Part shown: positions 7,734 to 14,193 of the stretch, piece after piece | How positions within the stretch are numbered: the stretch's first letter is position 1 | Layout: every line of letters starts with the position of its first letter | NCBI GenBank assembly: GCA_009692985.1 | Contig: SHYF01000002.1 | Coordinates: forward strand, 1-22,664 | Direction of reading: 5' to 3' | Origin: Dehalococcoidia bacterium | GTDB lineage: Bacteria; Chloroflexota; Dehalococcoidia; Lucifugimonadales; SHYF01 | Length of the DNA stretch: 22,664 nucleotides | Made by a program: the position numbers and the translations under genes | The notes under the pieces: generated by a model | The model's database searches: none | What the model was told of the DNA's origin: nothing | The model's input: only the letters and a program-made list of their open reading frames with translations

Positions 7734-9649
7734 TGCGCAGAATAGGCTGGCCTCGCATCGTTCTGATACTTCTGGTGGTGGTGGTGTCGGTTGCCGCTCT
7801 GGCCTGGCAGTCCAAGGAAATGACCATTACTTTCCATGACCCTGTGAATGTGGATGACGTGCGCACGGTCCTAAGCGGCCTAGGAAAGACTGATGCCTTG
7901 GTGCAGAGCACCGGCGACCGTACTCTGACCGTGCAAGTAGGCACCTTGAAGGCGGAGCAAAAGGATGGACAGGGCAAGGTGACGCAGCCGGCGGAGCAGG
8001 ACACAATACGCCAGACATTGGAGGACAAGATCGGCAAAATCACTTCTGTTCAGGTGTCTAACATTTCTGCTTTTGACCTTCGCTTTCTGGGGCTGCGCCT
8101 TCAGCGTGGCAGCGACGCCGTCCTGGGAATGCGGCTTGGGCTCGATCTACAAGGAGGCGTCCATCTGCTATACCAGGCCAGGGGCAAGAAGGAGATGGCC
8201 ATTACCTTCGAGGGTGCTGTGAAAGAGGAAGACGTACGCTTGGTCCTGGCCGGTCTAGAGAAGTCCGACGCTGTGGTGAAGAGCACCGGTGAACGGACTC
8301 TGACAGTGCGGGTGAACACATTGAAACTGGAGCAGAAGGACGCACAGGGCAAAGTGACACAGCCTGCGGAGGAAGAGACGATACGCAAGTCATTGGAAGA
8401 GAAGGTAGGGAAGATCACATCTCTTCAAACGTCTGATATTCCCGCCGTCGTTACGCCGGACCAGATGGAGGGCGTGCTGAACATAATCACCAAGCGCATC
8501 AACCCCGTGGGCATCACCGAGCCGGTGATACAGCTCATGGACAACAACCGTATTCTGGTGCAACTGCCAGGCGTAAAAGACGTAGAGGAGGTCAAACAGC
8601 TCATTGGCCAGACGGCGCGTCTGGAGTTCAAAGAGCGCACATGTTTGACATCTGGATTCATGGTGCTGCTCAATGGTGAATCTGGTGATCTGTGCGACCT
8701 GCCGGAAAACCACCTGGATAAGGAAGTAAACCTCACGGGTGAGGACCTGACCCGGGCCTATCCCGGCACCGACCCGCAATCTGGGAAGCCCATCATCAAC
8801 GTAACGTTCAACTCCAGGGGAGCAGGCATATTCGGCGACATGAGCACTCGCTTGGCAGGCACGCCCCACCGATTTGCAGTCTTCCTGGACGAAGAGGAGA
8901 TAATGGCCCCGGTGTTCAGGGAGCCTATCCTTGGTGGCAGCGCTGTCGTGAGTGGCAGCTTCACGGCGGAGCGCGTTCGCACCATATCCATTCAGTTGGA
9001 GTCAGGCCGTCTGCCCATCCCCATAGAGGTCGTCCAGGAGAGCAGTGTTGACGCTTCTCTGGGCGCGGAGTCTCTTCGCAAAAGCCTGATTGCTGGCGTA
9101 GCGGGTCTGGGGCTGGTGCTGTTGTTCATGGTCATGTACTACAAGGCACCTGGCCTGGTGGCCGCTATGGCGCTGGCCATCTATACTGTGGCGCTGCTGG
9201 CCATATTCAAGCTGGTGCCCATAACACTTACCCTGGCCGGTGTAGCTGCCTTTATCCTGTCCATAGGCATGGCTGTGGACGCCAACGTTCTCATATTTGA
9301 AAGAATGAAGGAGGAGTTGCGCCTGGGCGGGACACTGGCCTCGGCCATCGAGATAGGCTTCAACCGGGCGTGGACTTCCATCCGTGATAGCAACGCGTCC
9401 ACCCTTATCACCTGCGTCATCCTGTTCTGGTTTGGGCAGCGCTTGGGCGCAAGTCTGGTAGCTGGTTTTGCCAGCGCATTGGCCATTGGCGTTGTGCTTA
9501 GCATGTTCAGCGCCATCATTGTCAGTAAGACTATTCTCAACCTGTTTAGCATCACTCCCTTGGGCAACCGGCGGTCCTGGTTCACCCCAGAACATCTGCC
9601 CGCTGCCCTGCGGACCGCCTCAACTGGTGTGGTCAGGGGTAAGGAGTAA
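7733..9649 (+). CDS. secD: Protein translocase subunit SecD with duplicated periplasmic module
   Basis: Membrane component of the SecDF complex that uses the proton gradient to help pull proteins through SecYEG; 638 residues. Transmembrane segment 1 is at about residues 7-24. The conserved LGLDLQGGVHLLYQA motif is at about 135-149. The head domain (MEGVLNIITKRINPVGITEPVIQ) follows, with five more membrane segments in the C-terminal third, including FILSIGMAVDANVLIFERMKEE. Two homologous 84-residue modules lie at 28-111 and 153-236, the second between LDLQGG and the head. The ATG overlaps the cca stop and has AGGAG 10 nt upstream. secF follows after 3 bp. Confidence 0.95.
   Translation: MRRIGWPRIVLILLVVVVSVAALAWQSKEMTITFHDPVNVDDVRTVLSGLGKTDALVQSTGDRTLTVQVGTLKAEQKDGQGKVTQPAEQDTIRQTLEDKIGKITSVQVSNISAFDLRFLGLRLQRGSDAVLGMRLGLDLQGGVHLLYQARGKKEMAITFEGAVKEEDVRLVLAGLEKSDAVVKSTGERTLTVRVNTLKLEQKDAQGKVTQPAEEETIRKSLEEKVGKITSLQTSDIPAVVTPDQMEGVLNIITKRINPVGITEPVIQLMDNNRILVQLPGVKDVEEVKQLIGQTARLEFKERTCLTSGFMVLLNGESGDLCDLPENHLDKEVNLTGEDLTRAYPGTDPQSGKPIINVTFNSRGAGIFGDMSTRLAGTPHRFAVFLDEEEIMAPVFREPILGGSAVVSGSFTAERVRTISIQLESGRLPIPIEVVQESSVDASLGAESLRKSLIAGVAGLGLVLLFMVMYYKAPGLVAAMALAIYTVALLAIFKLVPITLTLAGVAAFILSIGMAVDANVLIFERMKEELRLGGTLASAIEIGFNRAWTSIRDSNASTLITCVILFWFGQRLGASLVAGFASALAIGVVLSMFSAIIVSKTILNLFSITPLGNRRSWFTPEHLPAALRTASTGVVRGKE
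7814..8440 (+). repeat. Intragenic duplication in secD (two 84-codon modules)
   Basis: Module 1 is 7814-8065 and module 2 is 8189-8440, with 123 bp of conserved SecD sequence between them. By my count 57 of 84 residues are identical with no gaps, and the nucleotide sequences are also clearly alike (both contain a LTV-(Q/R)-V-x-TLK stretch and GKVTQPAE). The spacing shows this is not a simple tandem copy: the second lies at the site between the LDLQGG motif and the first head helix. Confidence 0.88.
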
Positions 9650-9652
9650 CTC

Positions 9653-10591
9653 ATGGACTTAGTAGCCAAGCGTGGCTGGTTCTACCTTCTTTCAATCGTA
9701 GTCATTTTGCCTGGGCTTATCTCTCTTCTTATTCCTCCGTCGTTGTTTCTGGGCATCGAGTTCACCGGCGGATCAACGGTGAGCGTTGAGTTCGCCGCGC
9801 CCGTGGCCAATGCCAAGGTGCGTGATGCTCTAGCTGGATTGGGGCACCCCGAAGCGGTGGTGCAGGCCACAGGCGACAACGGGTACTTCATCCGAACCTC
9901 CCTGCTGGGAGAGGCCCAGGCAGGTGGACGCGCCGAGCGGGAAATCATTCGAACTGCTCTGGATGGGCTGGCGCCGGTGACACGAATGGATGTGGCATCT
10001 GTTTCTGGAGTTGTAGCCAAGGACACTGTGCGCAACGCCACAATTGCCGTTCTTGTCGCCTCGGTAGCCATTTTGCTCTACATCACCTGGGCCTTTCGCC
10101 AGGTTCCCAACCCCTTCCGGTACGGTGTCGCTGCCATCGTAGCCCTCCTTCACGACGTGTTGGTCGTGGTAGGCATATTCTCCATCCTGGGCAAAACCAT
10201 CCACTTGGAAGTCAACGCAATGTTTATAACGGGCATCCTCACCGTCATCGGATATAGCGTCAATGACACCATAGTCGTGTTTGACCGGATCCGCGAGAAC
10301 GTGGCCAGGCTCCCTGGCGAGAGGCTGGAAAGGGTTGTGAACATCAGCATTCTGGAGTCCCTGGGCCGTTCCCTGAACACAAGCCTTACCACTCTCGTCA
10401 CTGTATTTGCGCTCTTTCTGCTGGGCGGCGAGAGCATCCGGGGCTTCGTCTTGGTGCTGCTCGTGGGCATCACGTCTGGTACATATAGCTCCATCTGCAA
10501 TGCTAGCCAGATAATCGTATCGTGGGAGACTGGGGACTTCGGACGGCTGCGGCGTCGCTTCCGCCGGGAGCCTGTTGCCTCTGAGGCATAA
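9653..10591 (+). CDS. secF: Protein translocase subunit SecF
   Basis: Partner of SecD in the export motor; 312 residues, normal family length. It has an N-terminal membrane segment (residues about 11-29), the GIEFTGGSTVSVEF motif, a periplasmic head, then five membrane segments. These include the conserved VNAMFITGILTVIGYSVNDTIVVFDRIREN and the SLNTSLTTL stretch. The head segment from SVEFAAPV to MDVASV resembles the two duplicated modules in SecD. ATG start with AAGGAG 6 nt upstream, 3 bp after the secD stop, so the pair is one operon. Confidence 0.96.
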   Translation: MDLVAKRGWFYLLSIVVILPGLISLLIPPSLFLGIEFTGGSTVSVEFAAPVANAKVRDALAGLGHPEAVVQATGDNGYFIRTSLLGEAQAGGRAEREIIRTALDGLAPVTRMDVASVSGVVAKDTVRNATIAVLVASVAILLYITWAFRQVPNPFRYGVAAIVALLHDVLVVVGIFSILGKTIHLEVNAMFITGILTVIGYSVNDTIVVFDRIRENVARLPGERLERVVNISILESLGRSLNTSLTTLVTVFALFLLGGESIRGFVLVLLVGITSGTYSSICNASQIIVSWETGDFGRLRRRFRREPVASEA

Positions 10592-10600
10592 TAGAGGTGG

Positions 10601-10733
10601 CCCGCTCATCTCCTTCCCTTCGGCTTCCCCATTAGCTTCGCTCAGGGCTTCGGCTCACTCAGGGCAGGCTAGCTTAGGATGAGCGGGATTATTACTACGC
10701 TCATGGTGAGCTTGTCGAACCATATGAGCGTAG
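10601..10733. repeat. Composite palindromic repeat, copy D
   Basis: Fills the gap after secF. An outer 10-bp inverted pair (CCCGCTCATC at 10601-10610, GATGAGCGGG at 10678-10687) encloses a 55-nt segment at 10616-10670. That segment is the reverse complement of 15466-15520 with a single mismatch. A second stem follows, with 10 exact pairs (CTACGCTCAT at 10695-10704, ATGAGCGTAG at 10724-10733), around a GAGCTTGTCGA core. Both stems contain GCTCAT. No coding potential seen. Confidence 0.8.
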
Positions 10734-10753
10734 TCTAGCCACGGGGTTTCCCC

Positions 10754-12124
10754 ATGCGGCCTGTTCTGCGTTTTATGGTCACCGAGCACCGTGCCCTTCC
10801 ACTCTTGGGCGCTATAGTCCTGGCTGCGCTCCTCGCGGTGGCGTGTGACCGATTGATGCTTCCATCGCGAAGCACGGCCATGCCTGCCACCCCTACCAGC
10901 GTGCCCATAGCGCAGCCCTCTCCGACCCCTGAGATAAGGGAGTCCCCCGCTGTGGTTGTGACCCCCACTCAGGGGCCACCGCTCATAGAAGGCCGCCCAT
11001 ACCTGCGGGACACCACGCCTGGTGCGGTTATATACTATGAGCCGCAGATAGGGTACCAAACAGTCGGGAAGGTCAAGGACGCCTTTGCCGCGGCTCTCAA
11101 AATCCTGGAGCAGGAGTTGGGCGCTCCCGCGCCTGAAAAGGTGGCCCTGTTCTTGTCAGGGCAGGACCAGTTCACTTTATTGGCCTCGGCTCATGGCTTC
11201 CCTCCCACTTCCTACATCCTTGGGTTCTACTCGCCATCCCCACAGCAGGGGGTTGAAGATGCGGCTTCAGGGGTATATCTGAACGCCGATGGTGAGAGCC
11301 TGTTCCACACTCTGGGCCACGAGCTGTCCCATGCTGCGGCGCCGGGCCTGCCCAGTTGGTTTGGCGAAGGACTTGCCGACTACATTGGAACTCGGGTGGA
11401 GAAGGAGATGAATCCTAGGAAGCAATTGGATCGAATGCAGGTCTACCGCCGTGTGGTCCGCGACGCTGTTAACGACGGCACTCTTTTAGACCAAACGGCG
11501 CTAGAGAGCTTCGACCTGAGGGCTGACCACGCCTGTCTTGAGCTGGACAGGTTTTACGGCCAGGCATGGCAGCTTATGGAGTATATTGGCATGACCTACG
11601 GCACTTCTGCTCTGCGGGGCCTGGTGGCAAGCTATCGTGACAACACTCAGAGCGGCGACCCTTTCAACGCTGTGCTGGGAACCCCGGCGGAGACGGTGTG
11701 GCAGAAGTTCAGCACAGATATAACGGAGAATCTCACCACGCAGGAACGAGTTGACCAGAGTCTCGATGGCATGCAACGATTGGCCGGCCAGGCAGAGGCC
11801 ATAACCCATGACTGGGACCTGTTCATTGCCCAGACTGCCCCTGGACAGCCTGAGAATCCCAGGGATGCTCTGATTGGCTTTGGGGAACGGTGGGTTTCCC
11901 TGGCCCAGCAGACAGCCAGGCTCGCTGCCCCTGGCCGGGCCTTATCTATCCGCGACCTTTGGTACCGCTACTTCCAGTCCATGGCGTTCGCCATGCAGGA
12001 TTACGCCCAGGGGAACGACGCCTCGGCCAACCGGAGAATTGCCGTTGCCAACCAGGCGTACTCCCTGGCCTCCGCGGCCCTGCAGGAGTCATTGCTGCGT
12101 CGCCCCTCGCTCTCCTGCGACTGA
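10754..12124 (+). CDS. Lipid-anchored zinc metallopeptidase, peptidase-MA-like (gluzincin)
   Basis: Predicted extracytoplasmic protein, 456 residues. The N-terminus is a signal peptide ending in LLAVAC; Cys31 is a plausible lipidation site, although the -3 position is Ala rather than the usual Leu. A Pro/Thr/Ser-rich linker follows (about 35-75). The catalytic domain carries HELSH at 189-193 and WFGEGLADYIG with Glu205, the HExxH-(11)-E pattern of gluzincin proteases of the peptidase_MA superfamily. The C-terminal part is helical and unrecognised. The start has no clear Shine-Dalgarno and lies just downstream of repeat D. Substrate unknown; a role in cell-envelope protein turnover is inference. 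Confidence 0.82.
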   Translation: MRPVLRFMVTEHRALPLLGAIVLAALLAVACDRLMLPSRSTAMPATPTSVPIAQPSPTPEIRESPAVVVTPTQGPPLIEGRPYLRDTTPGAVIYYEPQIGYQTVGKVKDAFAAALKILEQELGAPAPEKVALFLSGQDQFTLLASAHGFPPTSYILGFYSPSPQQGVEDAASGVYLNADGESLFHTLGHELSHAAAPGLPSWFGEGLADYIGTRVEKEMNPRKQLDRMQVYRRVVRDAVNDGTLLDQTALESFDLRADHACLELDRFYGQAWQLMEYIGMTYGTSALRGLVASYRDNTQSGDPFNAVLGTPAETVWQKFSTDITENLTTQERVDQSLDGMQRLAGQAEAITHDWDLFIAQTAPGQPENPRDALIGFGERWVSLAQQTARLAAPGRALSIRDLWYRYFQSMAFAMQDYAQGNDASANRRIAVANQAYSLASAALQESLLRRPSLSCD

Positions 12125-12165
12125 TGCCCCTGGAGGGTTAGCCGTGCTCTCGGATGGTTCGGGAT

Positions 12166-12222
12166 AGTCCAGGGAGGGCGAAGCCCTTCCTGGTGGGGGA
12201 CATGGGGGGTGGCCCCTCAGCT
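12166..12222 (+). repeat. G-rich hairpin repeat, partial copy E1
   Basis: A single first-hairpin unit: CCAGGGAGGGC, loop GAA, GCCCTTCCTGG, followed by a degenerate GGGG/CCCC segment. It begins with AGTCCAG, as do copy E2 and the copy at 15441. It lies in the convergent gap between the metallopeptidase and the alcohol dehydrogenase. Confidence 0.65.
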
Positions 12223-12268
12223 TTGCGCAAAAACTACCTACCTATATATTTGTTGTGCTTTGGCCTTA

Positions 12269-12390
12269 GGGAGTCCAGAGGGGCGAAGCCCCTTTGGCAG
12301 GGGCTAGGGGGTGTCCCCCAAATCTAAGTTTCTTCCCCCTCTCCCGCCCGAGGCGGGAGAGGGGGATACAGGGGGTGAGGGTGTTCCTAA
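12269..12390 (+). repeat. G-rich hairpin repeat, copy E2 (most complete)
   Basis: The clearest full-length member. Hairpin 1 is at 12275-12297 (10-bp stem, one mismatch, GAA loop). Hairpin 2 is at 12307-12319 (GGGGG, TGT, CCCCC). Hairpin 3 is at 12335-12365 (perfect 14-bp stem, CGA loop). The tail is GATACAGGGGGTGAGGG. It sits between convergent genes and ends about 7 bp before the alcohol dehydrogenase stop. It might serve both genes as a bidirectional transcript end, but has no T-run. Confidence 0.85.
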
Positions 12391-12396
12391 TTTCTG

Positions 12397-13428
12397 CTAC
12401 CCAGGCAACAACACCACTCGTCCAAACAGCTTCCGCTCGGTCATCCAGCCCAGGCCAATGAGCACGTCTTTCAGCGGCAGTGTGGTGTGTACCACAGGCC
12501 TGATTCTGCCATCCTTCACCATTTGAACTGCCTGCTCCACATGCCTCCGCTGTGCTCCCGTGGACCCCATTATCCTGGCGTCCCGGAAAAGTATCTCAGC
12601 CAGGTTGATCTGGGTGTTGCCTCCTGCCACCTCTCCCAATAGCACCATGCGTCCAAACTGAGCCAGGCTGTGGAACGACGATGCGAACAGCGGCGACCCT
12701 ACGGTATCCATGATGACGCTGACACCGCGCTCGCCCGTCATCGCCCTTACAATCTCGCTGAAATCCAGCCCTCCCACAGGAACAACATCGTCAGCTCCTA
12801 GCTCCAGCAGGCTGGCCATCTTCCCCTCGCTGGATGTCAGGGCCAGCGTCCTGGCGCCCAGCGCCTTGGCTATCTGCACCGCGTGGACGCCCAGCCCGCC
12901 GCTGGCGCCCGTTACCAGCACCTCGTCCGATGGAGTCACGCCGGCGATGTCCTGAGCGCCCTGCAACGCCACGCCTATGGGGCAGGTGAGAAGACATGCC
13001 TGCTCTGGTGGCATGTCGTCCGGTACCGGCACCAGCGCCGTCTCCCGCACCCGCACGTACTGGGCGAATCCGCCTGCCTCCGCGTGACCTATGCCTGCTC
13101 CGTTCAGGCACCGGTGCTCCTGGCCCGCCAGGCACCGTTGGCATTCGCCGCAGGCCTGGGTTAGCAGCGGAACGACCCGCTGTCCGACACGGATGCGGCT
13201 GACCTCGCTGCCGACGCGCACGACCTCGCCGCAGATCTCGTGGCCCAGAATAGCGCCTTGGCGGATGCCACGGCGCAGTACGCCTATCATGGCCAGGCGG
13301 TCGTGGTGGCAGAAGCCGCAGGCCAGCACGCGGAGCAGCGCGTCCCTAGGCCCTAGCTCCGGCTCCGGCAAATCTCGCAGCGCCATCTTGGGGATAGCGC
13401 CGGGCGACTCCAATACCAGTGCTTTCAT
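12397..13428 (-). CDS. Zinc-dependent alcohol dehydrogenase (MDR superfamily)
   Basis: Medium-chain dehydrogenase/reductase of 343 residues that would oxidise an alcohol or reduce a carbonyl with NAD(P). The GroES-like N-terminal half carries the catalytic-zinc region (CGFCHHD, then GHEICGEVVRVG) and the structural-zinc cysteines in ACGECQRCLAGQEHRC. The Rossmann fold shows VTGASGGLGVHAVQIAKALGA. The ATG at 13428 is chosen because AAGGAG sits 5 nt upstream; an in-frame TTG at 13431 is too close. It is the only minus-strand gene in the middle of the window and appears monocistronic. Substrate cannot be assigned. Confidence 0.92.
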   Translation of the reverse strand: MKALVLESPGAIPKMALRDLPEPELGPRDALLRVLACGFCHHDRLAMIGVLRRGIRQGAILGHEICGEVVRVGSEVSRIRVGQRVVPLLTQACGECQRCLAGQEHRCLNGAGIGHAEAGGFAQYVRVRETALVPVPDDMPPEQACLLTCPIGVALQGAQDIAGVTPSDEVLVTGASGGLGVHAVQIAKALGARTLALTSSEGKMASLLELGADDVVPVGGLDFSEIVRAMTGERGVSVIMDTVGSPLFASSFHSLAQFGRMVLLGEVAGGNTQINLAEILFRDARIMGSTGAQRRHVEQAVQMVKDGRIRPVVHTTLPLKDVLIGLGWMTERKLFGRVVLLPG

Positions 13429-13464
13429 CAACGCTCCTTCTTTGCTTTGGCTTTGCTTTGGGAC

Positions 13465-13470
13465 ATTATA
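13465..13470 (-). promoter_or_regulatory. Possible -10 element of the alcohol dehydrogenase promoter
   Basis: A perfect TATAAT on the minus strand, about 36 nt upstream of the ATG at 13428. No good -35 hexamer is found 16-18 bp further upstream, so this is a weak call. The bases between it and the gene contain the short repetition CTTTGCTTTGGCTTTG (read on the plus strand). Confidence 0.3.
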
Positions 13471-13644
13471 GCTGGTGGAGGCACGGAACTGCGCTGTTGC
13501 CCGGCACCGTTCAACTCAATGCTACCGCCTTCCTTCATCTCTGGTCTGGCTCATCTTCATCCCGTCCATGCCATTCGCATCGCCATGCGTGCGTGCCCGT
13601 ATGCCCGTATGTTCGCTTGCCCGTTGGCCCGTTCAATCCCAGAT
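13471..13644. other. Spacer without recognised gene
   Basis: No gene seen. Positions about 13591-13635 hold short direct repetitions built on GCCCGTATG and GCCCGTT, giving a low-complexity stretch just before repeat copy 2. No Shine-Dalgarno or protein motif supports the open frames here. Confidence 0.4.
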
Positions 13645-13690
13645 TTCTACGAAATCCGTAAGCGCTCTTACGCCAGGCTCTAAGGCTCTC
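13645..13690 (+). repeat. 46-nt dispersed repeat, copy 2
   Basis: Partner of 2273-2318. Here the structure is stronger: GATTTC-TAC-GAAATC (starting at 13642) is followed directly by CGTAAG-CGCT-CTTACG, giving two adjacent small hairpins, and then GGCTCTAAGGCTCTC with a repeated GGCTCT. It ends 4 bp before the TTGACA of the next promoter, so it could influence that promoter. Confidence 0.6.
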
Positions 13691-13694
13691 AACA

Positions 13695-13723
13695 TTGACA
13701 CAGCCTGAACTCTTGTATATACT
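13695..13723 (+). promoter_or_regulatory. Near-consensus sigma70 promoter
   Basis: TTGACA at 13695-13700, 17-bp spacer, TATACT at 13718-13723: the best sigma70 match in the window. Transcription would start near 13730, about 50 nt before the small zinc-protein gene. Strong constitutive expression is suggested. Confidence 0.7.
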
Positions 13724-13779
13724 GTCTTTTGCTGCAGTCGTCACAAGTTTCCCGCCACCTAGAAGTGAGGCGTAGATAA

Positions 13780-14040
13780 GTGCTAGACGCCATCGGTGAG
13801 GGGCTAACTCGGTTCCAAGGTTCGCTAGGGAATGTTATCCTTTCCCAGGCGACGGCGATTTCCCAGACAAGCCTATCCCCCATTGATGAGTGCGTTCACT
13901 TCTGGCTAATTGAGACCCCCAACGGGCCTACCAGCCAGGGTACATGTAAGCAGTGCGGCAAGGTGCAGTTGTTTCGCAACTCCGTGTCCAGTTCCACCTG
14001 GAACAGGGGCATCGCCAGGCGAGAGAACGAGTGGTTATAG
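13780..14040 (+). CDS. Small putative zinc-binding protein
   Basis: An 86-residue protein with an ECVHFW motif followed by LIETPNGPTSQGTCKQCGKVQLF. The Cys-x-His and CxxC pairs could together form one C-H-C-C zinc site. From memory, proteins with HHW..E-PNGPTS-G-CK-CG motifs are widespread small conserved proteins of unknown function in Chloroflexota and relatives; I cannot verify this here. Start is GTG, with GTGAGG at 13765-13770, 9 nt upstream, and a near-consensus promoter upstream. The N-terminal ~35 residues show no motif. It stands alone between the dehydrogenase and the methyltransferase. Regulatory or RNA/protein-binding roles are only guesses. Confidence 0.7.
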   Translation: MLDAIGEGLTRFQGSLGNVILSQATAISQTSLSPIDECVHFWLIETPNGPTSQGTCKQCGKVQLFRNSVSSSTWNRGIARRENEWL

Positions 14041-14093
14041 GTTCTGTCGTGTAGTGCCAGTGGATGTACTTCATAAGCGGTACGCCTTTCTTT

Positions 14094-14123
14094 TTGTCAG
14101 GTTCCGCGCCGCGCTGATACACT
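14094..14123 (+). promoter_or_regulatory. Sigma70-type promoter for the MidA-family gene
   Basis: TTGTCA at 14094-14099 and TACACT at 14118-14123 with an 18-bp spacer. Transcription would start near 14130, about 64 nt before the GTG at 14194. It is called on consensus similarity only. Confidence 0.45.
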
Positions 14124-14193
14124 AAGTTTTCCGTAGATTCTGTACGGGTTGCGACTGTCTGGCTGACTGGTTAATGTCCCCTGGAACGGCAGC

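Noticed and set aside
9830..10609. 259-codon minus-strand frame
   Set aside because: Antisense shadow of secF.
12269..12390. CRISPR array
   Set aside because: The repeats are dispersed singly between genes, without regular spacing or unique spacers.
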